Positions 7,898-12,967 of a stretch of DNA of 12,967 nucleotides are shown here, one piece after another. The DNA comes from Bacteroidales bacterium (GTDB taxonomy: Bacteria; Bacteroidota; Bacteroidia; Bacteroidales; JAADGE01), in the NCBI GenBank assembly GCA_024762915.1, contig JANTGL010000043.1, positions 1-12,967 of the forward strand, in the 5' to 3' direction. The notes under the pieces were generated by a model. The model was not told the origin of the DNA, searched no databases, and was given only the letters and a program-made list of their open reading frames with translations. Numbering within the stretch: the first letter of the stretch is position 1; each line of letters begins with the position of its first letter. A program made the translations under genes and the position numbers.

Positions 7898-8917
7898 ATG
7901 GTAAGTTTAGCTGATTTAGGTGAATTCGGATTAATAAAAAGATTAAATAAAGACATAAAAATAAAAAATTCGTCAACATTAAAAGGGGTAGGAGATGATG
8001 CGGCAGTCCTCGAATATAAAGACAAAGAAGTTATCATTACAACAGATATCTTGGTTGAAGGCGTGCATTTTGATTTGTCTTATGTTCCGTTAAAACATCT
8101 CGGTTACAAATCGGTAGTCGTTAATTTGTCGGATGTATATGCAATGAATGCCGTTCCGAAACAAATTACCGTAACCGTTGCGATTTCTAACAGATTTACA
8201 TTAGATGCCGTTGATGAACTTTATAAAGGCATAAAACTGGCATGTGAAACATACGGTGTAGATATCGTCGGGGGAGATACAAGTTCGTCTTATACCGGGC
8301 TGATTATCAGTATTACGGCAATAGGGGAAGCTGAAAAAGATAAAATTGTTTACCGAAACGGAGCAAAACCGAATGATTTAATTTGTGTATCAGGCGACTT
8401 GGGAAGTGCTTATGCCGGTTTAAAGGTTTTGCAAAGAGAACAAGAAGTTTTTAAAGCCAATCCTGATGTGCAGCCCGACTTAAAAGGCTATGATTATATA
8501 TTGGAACGTCAATTGAAACCGGAAGCCAGAGCCGATATTGTCAGACTGTTTGAAGAATTAAAAATTCAACCGACTTCAATGATTGATATTTCCGACGGTC
8601 TGTCTTCCGAAATTTTGCATATCGGTGAAGAATCGAAATGCGGATCACGCATTTATGATGAAAAAATACCCTTGGCTGATGAAACAAGAAAATTTGCCGA
8701 AGAAACTTTAATTGTTCCGACAACTTTTGCCATGAACGGCGGTGAAGATTATGAATTGTTATTTACAATTTCGCAGGCTGATTTTGAAAAACTGAAAAAT
8801 AATCCGTTGATTAGTATTATCGGACACATCACGGAAGAATCAAAAGGTAATTTTTTGGTGATGCCGGACGGAAGTGAAATTGAACTGAAAGCTCAGGGTT
8901 GGAATCATAATTCATAA
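7898..8917 (+). CDS. thiL: Thiamine-monophosphate kinase
   Basis: The 339-residue enzyme phosphorylates thiamine monophosphate with ATP to the active cofactor thiamine diphosphate, the last step of the pathway, in the cytoplasm. It belongs to the PurM/AIR-synthetase-like ATP-binding superfamily. Motifs: GVGDDAAVLEY (30-40), metal-binding TTDILVEGVHFD (48-59), NLSDVYAMNAVP (76-87), VGGDTSSS (124-131), SGDLGSAYAGL (165-175), DISDGLSSE (230-238) and GGEDYELLFT (281-290). Length and N-terminus (MVSLADLGEFGLIKRL) fit the family, so the ATG at 7898 is well supported. It is a single-gene unit between a divergent SPOR operon and the convergent mla genes. I see no thi-box/TPP riboswitch in the upstream gap and no other thiamine genes in the window. 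Confidence 0.97.
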   Translation: MVSLADLGEFGLIKRLNKDIKIKNSSTLKGVGDDAAVLEYKDKEVIITTDILVEGVHFDLSYVPLKHLGYKSVVVNLSDVYAMNAVPKQITVTVAISNRFTLDAVDELYKGIKLACETYGVDIVGGDTSSSYTGLIISITAIGEAEKDKIVYRNGAKPNDLICVSGDLGSAYAGLKVLQREQEVFKANPDVQPDLKGYDYILERQLKPEARADIVRLFEELKIQPTSMIDISDGLSSEILHIGEESKCGSRIYDEKIPLADETRKFAEETLIVPTTFAMNGGEDYELLFTISQADFEKLKNNPLISIIGHITEESKGNFLVMPDGSEIELKAQGWNHNS

Positions 8918-8950
8918 TATAAAATACTGTATTATTTTTTTATAAGCACT

Positions 8951-8975
8951 ACAACATAAAATATTATGATGTTGT
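8951..8975. terminator. Weak inverted repeat between convergent thiL and mlaF
   Basis: ACAACAT (8951-8957) pairs with ATGTTGT (8969-8975) across an 11-nt AT-rich loop, in the 105-nt gap where the two genes converge. The stem is short and lacks an immediate U-tract on either strand. The gap itself suggests a terminator, but this hairpin is a poor one. Confidence 0.3.
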
Positions 8976-9022
8976 TCTAAAATTGCATATAAAAATCAAA
9001 GAAGAAATATTTTATTGACGGA

Positions 9023-9769
9023 TTATTTTTTAATGCTCCGCATTAATTCCGTTGCAAAAACAAAATTGTTTAATTCGGTGTTATCACTTTTAAGAATCTC
9101 TTTGTTGTTGCCTGTCCACCATTTTTGACCTTTATAAATAAACGCAATATTATCTCCGATTTCAATAACCGAATTCATATCATGGGTATTGATAACCGTA
9201 ACGGTGTTAAAATCAATTGTGAGTTCTTTTATTAAATTATCAATGACGATAGCTGTTTTCGGGTCAAGTCCGGAATTCGGTTCGTCAAAAAAGAGATATT
9301 TCGGATTTAAAACAATGGCTCTGGCAATGGCAACTCGTTTTTGCATTCCGCCGCTTATTTCGGATGGGTATAAATCATCAACTTGATGCAGATTTACACG
9401 ATCAAGACAGAATTCAACACGTTCGTTCATTTCTTTTTTACTTAATGTTGAAAACATCCTTAAGGGAAAAATAACATTCTCGTAGACGGTATACGAGTCG
9501 AATAAAGCACCGCCTTGAAAAACCATCCCGATTTCTTTTCGTATTTTTTGTCTTTCTTTATGAGACATAGCCGAATAGACTTCATCCCCGAAAATAATTT
9601 CACCTTTATCAATTTGATGAATACCGGCAACCGACTTTAATAAAACAGTTTTTCCGGAACCGCTTTGTCCGATAATTAAATTGGTTTTACCTCTTTCAAA
9701 ACTTAGAGAAATATCAATTAAGATTTGTTCTTCTCCGAATGATTTTGATATGTTTTTAACTTCAATCAA
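9023..9769 (-). CDS. mlaF: MlaF-type ABC transporter ATPase
   Basis: The 248-residue ATPase would drive an MlaE-type permease in phospholipid movement between the inner and outer membranes. Motifs: Walker A GQSGSGKT (34-41), Q-loop MVFQGGALFDSYTVYENV (82-99, the 'GALFDS-x-TV-x-ENV' wording typical of MlaF), signature SGGMQKR (139-145), Walker B YLFFDEP (158-164) with NSGLDP, and H-loop THD with His196. The start is TTG at 9769: the conserved family N-terminus (IEVKNISKSFG) follows at once, and the next in-frame Met lies inside the ATPase fold. TTG overlaps the mlaE stop as TTGA, so translation is probably coupled. No MCE (MlaD) gene accompanies the pair in the window; it may lie elsewhere. 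The gene is part of a two-gene operon with mlaE. Confidence 0.93.
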   Translation of the reverse strand: MIEVKNISKSFGEEQILIDISLSFERGKTNLIIGQSGSGKTVLLKSVAGIHQIDKGEIIFGDEVYSAMSHKERQKIRKEIGMVFQGGALFDSYTVYENVIFPLRMFSTLSKKEMNERVEFCLDRVNLHQVDDLYPSEISGGMQKRVAIARAIVLNPKYLFFDEPNSGLDPKTAIVIDNLIKELTIDFNTVTVINTHDMNSVIEIGDNIAFIYKGQKWWTGNNKEILKSDNTELNNFVFATELMRSIKK

Positions 9770-10506
9770 GATAATAAAATTTGAGTCAATACAACATTGA
9801 AAAATAATATCAAAATACTGGAATAAACTACGGCTTTGGTACTGGCTTTTCCGACTTCTAAAGCACCGCCTCTGATAAAATATGCTTGATAAGCAGGAAT
9901 CGTTGCTATAATAAATGCAAAGATGAATACTTTTATTAAAGAATATGTAATATAAAACGGGATGAAATAATAATGTAAACCGTATACAAAATCGTCAATC
10001 GGTATGGCATCGGTAAAATATACGGCAAGATAACCGCCGAAAATTCCGATAAACATACTAAAAAGTGTTAATAAAGGAAAGGTGAAAACGGCAGCAATGA
10101 TTTTCGGCAGAACCAAATAACTTTCTGAATTGACACCCATCATATCAAGCGCTTCAATTTGTTCTCGTATTTTCATTGTGCCGATTTCAGAAGCAATGTT
10201 AGCTCCGACTTTTCCGGCAAGGATTAATGCTACAATGGTTGACGAAAATTCTAAAAACATGGAATCTCTCGTACCCAATCCGACAAGATATAAAGGGACA
10301 AAAGAGAGTTCTATATTATAGGCTGTTTGCAAAGTGATAACAGCACCCATAAATACGGAAATAATAAAAACAATTACGATGGAATTAATTCCCAATTTCT
10401 CAATTTCAAAAAAGATATTTTGAAAAAAGATATTCCGTTTTTGAGGACGCTTAAAGACTTTTGACAGAAATAATAAATATTTTCCTATATGGTAAAACGT
10501 ATTCAT
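9766..10506 (-). CDS. mlaE: MlaE-type phospholipid ABC transporter permease
   Basis: The 246-residue inner-membrane permease has several hydrophobic spans: about 42-60, 89-100, 135-164, 182-203 and 225-245. The MlaE signature lies between: 'ILAGKVGANIASEIGTMKIREQIEALDMMGVN' (95-126), then YLVLPKIIAA. In this family the permease dimer binds MlaF in the cytoplasm and an MCE ring in the periplasm. I chose the ATG at 10506. The frame can be extended to a TTG at 10533, but that codon overlaps the candidate -7 box at 10531-10538, so the message should begin downstream of it. mlaE overlaps mlaF by 4 nt. Transport direction and substrate cannot be read from the sequence. Confidence 0.92.
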   Translation of the reverse strand: MNTFYHIGKYLLFLSKVFKRPQKRNIFFQNIFFEIEKLGINSIVIVFIISVFMGAVITLQTAYNIELSFVPLYLVGLGTRDSMFLEFSSTIVALILAGKVGANIASEIGTMKIREQIEALDMMGVNSESYLVLPKIIAAVFTFPLLTLFSMFIGIFGGYLAVYFTDAIPIDDFVYGLHYYFIPFYITYSLIKVFIFAFIIATIPAYQAYFIRGGALEVGKASTKAVVYSSILILFFNVVLTQILLS

Positions 10507-10530
10507 AAATAATATTGTTCGGATTACATA

Positions 10531-10561
10531 CAAAGTAAAGAAATAAATTTGAAATATACAA
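10531..10561 (-). promoter_or_regulatory. Candidate promoter for mlaE-mlaF
   Basis: On the minus strand TTG (10561-10559) is followed after 20 nt by TTACTTTG (10538-10531), one mismatch from TAnnTTTG. It lies 24 nt before the ATG at 10506. A second TTACTTTG occurs 44 nt further upstream (10582-10575) but has no matching TTG. Confidence 0.5.
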
Positions 10562-10630
10562 TCCGTAAGCTGCGCAAAGTAAATTTATAATAAAAGGATT
10601 TGTTTTTCATCGTAATAAAATTGAAATGTA

Positions 10631-10638
10631 TATCTTTA
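10631..10638 (+). promoter_or_regulatory. Candidate -7 box for the unknown membrane protein gene
   Basis: TATCTTTA matches TAnnTTTG except for the last base and lies 24 nt before the ATG at 10663. No TTG is found at the expected -33 distance. It is placed as expected for the operon with the downstream zinc-finger gene. Confidence 0.4.
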
Positions 10639-10662
10639 CCATTGAATTAATCGTTTTGAAAA

Positions 10663-11535
10663 ATGAGTGCAACACGAAAAGAGATATTGTCTGAATTTTT
10701 TTCGGATGAAAATACCGAAGTTTATAAACCGTCTGTTTATGCTAAGTACGGATATGTTTTTCTATTGTTAGGGATTTTAATTGTATTTTTGTCATTGGCT
10801 GATTATATCGGGAATTATTTTTTACTCGGATTGTCATTTTTCATACTGGGTATGGTCTTAGTAAGGAAAAAATTAAATGAATTGTTCTCTTTCGGAGTGT
10901 CAAATATTTCGGATGCCGATACAATTAATGAAATGTTTATTTCGGATACGGATGAAACTATTTTAAAACGTGCTTTCGAGATTTCCGGAATACAAGAAAA
11001 GCAAATTTCCGAAGAAACTGTTTTTAAAATTTATGTTCCGGTTTTCAAAACCGATTCGGAAACTGAAATTGATTATTTGAGAACACAACTTGACGACGAA
11101 ACATATGTTTATTCGCATTGGCACATCCATATTTTGATTGCCGCAAATAATTATTTAAGTTATTATTCTTGTTTTTATGATTGGACTGAAAATGAATGCG
11201 ATAATGAATTGTCAAATGAGTTTTATTATTTCGATATTGCAAGTATTAAAAGTGAATTGACGGAAATTAAATCAGCATTATCGGATGAAGATAGCTCGGA
11301 AAAAAAATATTTAAAGAAATTTGTAATAAGCAATGTTTCCGGTGATAAAATTGAGTTTGTTTCAGAAAAACCGGCATTAAAACTGAATGACGATTTCAGA
11401 ACGGATACGGAAGATTTGGTTAAAAATATTCGTCATATAATTCGAAAAAAACGTTTCCCTGATGATGAATCTTATTCAGAGGAGGATATAGATTTTGAAA
11501 TTGAGGATACCACAAATAAAGACAATAATGAATAA
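10663..11535 (+). CDS. Unknown membrane protein with two N-terminal helices
   Basis: I do not recognise this 290-residue protein. After a polar N-terminus (1-28) come two closely spaced hydrophobic segments, about 29-46 (YGYVFLLLGILIVFLSLA) and 51-68 (YFLLGLSFFILGMVLVRK), forming a helical hairpin. With Arg/Lys just after the second helix, both ends probably face the cytoplasm. The remaining 220 residues are soluble. They include an aromatic, strand-rich stretch around 'YVYSHWHIHILIAANNYLSYYSCFYDW' and 'FYYFDIASIKSELTEIKSAL', then 'KKFVISNVSGDKIEF'. That pattern could be a small PH-like beta domain, but this is a guess. The C-terminus is strongly acidic (DDESYSEEDIDFEIED). It shares 8 nt with the start of the DksA/TraR-like gene, suggesting a coupled pair. 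Base composition is like its neighbours, with no sign of transfer. Confidence 0.75.
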   Translation: MSATRKEILSEFFSDENTEVYKPSVYAKYGYVFLLLGILIVFLSLADYIGNYFLLGLSFFILGMVLVRKKLNELFSFGVSNISDADTINEMFISDTDETILKRAFEISGIQEKQISEETVFKIYVPVFKTDSETEIDYLRTQLDDETYVYSHWHIHILIAANNYLSYYSCFYDWTENECDNELSNEFYYFDIASIKSELTEIKSALSDEDSSEKKYLKKFVISNVSGDKIEFVSEKPALKLNDDFRTDTEDLVKNIRHIIRKKRFPDDESYSEEDIDFEIEDTTNKDNNE

Positions 11536-11854
11536 TACCGATGATATAGCAGAAAAAATAATTTCTGAGATTGAAAAAACAGAAAAACGAATTGCTGAAT
11601 ATAAGGAATTAACTAAACCGACGGCTCCCGATTGTGCCATTGGCAGAGTTTCGCGTATGGATGCCATAAATAATAACAGCATTAATCTTGCTGCTCTTCG
11701 AAAAAGTGAGGATAAACTGAAAGGATTAAAATACATGCTTTCAAAAATTAACGATGATGATTTCGGTTTATGCGAAAGATGCAAGCAGCCGATACCGATT
11801 CAACGGCTTTTATTTATGCCTCAAAGTCAATTTTGTGTATATTGTTCCCGATAA
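11528..11854 (+). CDS. DksA/TraR-family C4 zinc-finger protein
   Basis: The 108-residue protein has a helical N-terminal region (about 5-75, with charged heptad-like stretches) and a C-terminal C4 zinc finger with Cys82, Cys85, Cys103 and Cys106 in the order FGLCERCKQPIPIQRL...FCVYC. This is the DksA/TraR layout, whose members bind the RNA polymerase secondary channel or act as small regulators. It is shorter than E. coli DksA (151 residues), and no acidic DxxD tip could be picked out with certainty, so DksA-like activity with ppGpp is not assured. The ATG at 11528 overlaps the end of the preceding gene by 8 nt. A TTG further upstream (11495) would add 11 residues inside that gene and is less likely. 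The stop is only one base from the stop of the opposing mgsA. Confidence 0.9.
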   Translation: MNNTDDIAEKIISEIEKTEKRIAEYKELTKPTAPDCAIGRVSRMDAINNNSINLAALRKSEDKLKGLKYMLSKINDDDFGLCERCKQPIPIQRLLFMPQSQFCVYCSR

Positions 11855-11855
11855 A

Positions 11856-12311
11856 TTAAACATTCCGATTAATGTATTCCGAATAATCTTTTACTTCAGG
11901 TTTGTAATCATTTTGTAACAACGGTGAAGCAATAATATAATCAGCCGTTGACCGATTGTTTGCCGTCGGAATATTGTAAAGAACAGCAATTCGTAATAAT
12001 GCTTTTACGTCAACATCATGCGGTTGCGGTTGCATGGGATCCCAAAGAAAAAAGAATAAATCGATTTCGCCTTCTGAAATTAAAGCACCCATTTGCTGGT
12101 CGCCGCCAAGCGGTCCGGATTTTAATCGAATAACTCTGGGAACGCTTTTACGATGTTCTTTACATTTTATTGTAAGAGTATCTTCAACAAGTTTTCCGGT
12201 TGTCCCGGTGCAATATATTTTGTGCTTTGAAAGTTCTTCCCAGTTAAAATTAACCCATTCGATTAAATCTTCTTTTCTGTTGTCGTGTGCAACAAGTGCA
12301 ATTGTTTTCAT
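11856..12311 (-). CDS. mgsA: Methylglyoxal synthase
   Basis: The 151-residue enzyme turns dihydroxyacetone phosphate into methylglyoxal and phosphate, a bypass of lower glycolysis used when phosphate is short or sugar phosphates pile up. Motifs: IALVAHDNRK (4-13), phosphate-binding TGTTGKL (35-41), SGPLGGDQQMGAL (65-77) with catalytic Asp71, and DPMQPQPHDVDVKALLR (91-107) with His98 and Asp101, followed by NRSTADYII. Compared from memory with the E. coli enzyme, the N-terminus is about 10 residues shorter and about 10 extra residues lie between TGTTG and SGPLGG (near 48-62). I chose ATG 12311: the upstream ATG at 12359 would lie upstream of the predicted transcription start. It converges on the DksA-like gene with a one-base gap. 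Confidence 0.96.
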   Translation of the reverse strand: MKTIALVAHDNRKEDLIEWVNFNWEELSKHKIYCTGTTGKLVEDTLTIKCKEHRKSVPRVIRLKSGPLGGDQQMGALISEGEIDLFFFLWDPMQPQPHDVDVKALLRIAVLYNIPTANNRSTADYIIASPLLQNDYKPEVKDYSEYINRNV

Positions 12312-12329
12312 AGATAGTTTTTTAAAATA

Positions 12330-12359
12330 CAAAAGTATGAATTGCTTTGTGAAATACAA
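12330..12359 (-). promoter_or_regulatory. Bacteroidota-type promoter for mgsA
   Basis: On the minus strand TTG (12359-12357) is followed after exactly 19 nt by TACTTTTG (12337-12330), a full match to TAnnTTTG. Transcription would start near 12325, giving a leader of roughly 15 nt before the ATG at 12311 and ruling out the longer frame. Confidence 0.72.
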
Positions 12360-12505
12360 TTACAATGTGTTATTTTAATGTTAAGACTGTTTGGAAATAA
12401 TATTAATCTGAGTTCGATATAAAAGTGAAACAAAATCTATTCTCTTACAACACTTTTAACGGTAAAAATATAAATCTTTTCAAACAGAAACTGCTATTTA
12501 TAAAA

Positions 12506-12538
12506 AAACAGCTGAAATAATTAGTATAGCAGCTGTTT
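12506..12538 (-). terminator. Intrinsic terminator of ssrA
   Basis: AAACAGCTG (12506-12514) pairs with CAGCTGTTT (12530-12538), a 9-bp perfect stem with a 15-nt loop. On the minus strand it is followed by a run of T (complement of the A tract 12502-12508), as in a Rho-independent terminator. It lies 14 nt beyond the mature 3' end of the tmRNA. Confidence 0.82.
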
Positions 12539-12551
12539 AACTTTTTATTTG

Positions 12552-12949
12552 TGGAGTCGGCGGGAGTCGAACCCGCGTCCAAACAAGTAACAAAAGTGCT
12601 TTCTACATGTTTATCTTTTTATTGGTTTTCGACATAAACCCGGGAAAAAGCACCCAAAATTTATGCTTATCTTTTTAATTTTGCTTTGACATCAAAGCTC
12701 TGTCAAAACTATCCCGATGTTGTCGGTGCCTCAAATCAAAAAGGAATCGGGCAATCCCTTTTGTGAGACATCTCGTCCCAAACTTGGTTCGGGATTAAGC
12801 ATTAACTTACTAAACTTCGGTTACGCAGCGAGAGCATAATTGTTATTATTGCCTCTTATAGGTTTGATGAACAGTTTTACGAGTTAACCAACATTGCTCG
12901 ACATGCTTACAAATTCATTATCCTTGCTGTCAAAACCAAAAACGACCCC
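12552..12949 (-). ncRNA. ssrA: Transfer-messenger RNA (tmRNA)
   Basis: tmRNA rescues stalled ribosomes: it enters as an alanyl-tRNA mimic and then templates a degradation tag. The tRNA-like ends are visible. The 5' strand GGGGTCG (12949-12943) pairs with CGACTCC (12559-12553), 7 bp with one G-U, followed by discriminator A at 12552. The T arm GCGGG-TTCGACT-CCCGC covers 12576-12560. The 5' domain has GGTTTTGACAGC, as expected of the tmRNA D-like region. The tag frame lies at 12853-12821. CCA is not encoded and would be added after processing. At about 398 nt the length fits a one-piece tmRNA. The ends are the inferred mature ends; the promoter lies beyond the window. Confidence 0.96.
12821..12853 (-). 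other. tmRNA tag-peptide reading frame, (A)GNNNNYALAA
   Basis: Read from the resume codon GGC at 12853-12851, ten codons encode GNNNNYALAA and stop at TAA (12823-12821). The YALAA end is the protease-recognition tail typical of the phylum. The middle is four asparagines, where related tags as I recall them carry a Glu or Thr in the second position (GENNYALAA, GETNYALAA). Confidence 0.9.
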
Positions 12950-12967
12950 AAGGTATTTTGTATCTTT

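Noticed and set aside
10507..10533. Longer mlaE starting at TTG 10533 (nine more residues)
   Set aside because: It overlaps the predicted -7 box and uses a weak codon, while an ATG at 10506 gives a family-like length.
11495..11527. Longer zinc-finger protein starting at TTG 11495
   Set aside because: An ATG at 11528 in a typical stop-start overlap is the better start; the extra residues (KLRIPQIKTI) look like out-of-frame reading of the upstream gene.
12312..12359. Longer mgsA starting at ATG 12359
   Set aside because: The extra 16 residues precede the conserved IALVAHD N-terminus, and the codon lies upstream of the predicted transcription start.
12421..12457. Inverted repeat AAAAGTG...CACTTTT between mgsA and ssrA
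   Set aside because: Seven AT-rich pairs across a 23-nt loop, with no U-tract or gene context; likely chance.
12961..12967. TATCTTT at the right edge, perhaps a plus-strand -7 box for a divergent gene
   Set aside because: The motif is cut by the window end (the final G cannot be seen) and no downstream gene is visible.
1..12967. Search for mobile elements, CRISPR, toxin-antitoxin or phage-defence genes
   Set aside because: I saw no transposase, integrase, direct-repeat array or defence motif; the long reading frames all fit housekeeping or envelope families, apart from one unknown membrane protein.

Overview
The window reads as ordinary, AT-rich chromosomal DNA of a member of the Bacteroidota, most likely Bacteroidales-like. 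Four things point there. The left end carries type IX secretion/gliding genes (the end of gldM/porM, then gldN/porN), which are confined to this phylum. Several genes are preceded by the Bacteroidota -7 box (TAnnTTTG, here TATCTTTG or TACTTTTG), two of them with a TTG element exactly 19 nt further upstream. Start codons have no evident Shine-Dalgarno sequences. The tmRNA tag ends in NNYALAA, as in this phylum. I see no insertion sequence, integrase, phage gene, CRISPR array, tRNA or rRNA.

Layout, left to right. (1) 1-1075, plus strand: the 3' end of gldM and complete gldN, closed by a perfect bidirectional hairpin terminator. (2) 1089-4822, minus strand: valS then manC (GDP-mannose pyrophosphorylase), 8 nt apart, with a good promoter before valS. 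(3) 4946-6400, minus: a secreted protein joining a DUF4419 domain to a TonB C-terminal-like domain, with its own -7 box. (4) 6531-7760, minus: a secreted SPOR-domain protein followed 12 nt later by a DUF481-like outer-membrane beta-barrel. (5) 7898-8917, plus: thiL (thiamine-phosphate kinase). (6) 9023-10506, minus: mlaE-mlaF, permease and ATPase of an MCE-type lipid transporter, overlapping by 4 nt at a TTG start. (7) 10663-11854, plus: an unknown two-helix membrane protein overlapping a DksA/TraR-type zinc-finger gene. (8) 11856-12311, minus: mgsA (methylglyoxal synthase), ending one base from the zinc-finger gene. (9) 12552-12949, minus: ssrA (tmRNA) with a terminator.

Most genes are housekeeping: translation and ribosome rescue (valS, ssrA), cofactor synthesis (thiL), sugar-nucleotide supply for surface glycans (manC), and glycolytic bypass (mgsA). 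A second theme is the cell envelope: the T9SS ring protein GldN, the MlaEF lipid transporter, the SPOR protein, the DUF481 barrel and the exported DUF4419 protein. The genes form small operons of one or two, with frequent strand switches.

I did not find a convincing new multi-gene system. The items most worth a second look are the DUF4419-TonB_C fusion, the unrecognised membrane protein coupled to the DksA-like gene, the alternative hairpins after ssrA, and the asparagine-rich tmRNA tag.
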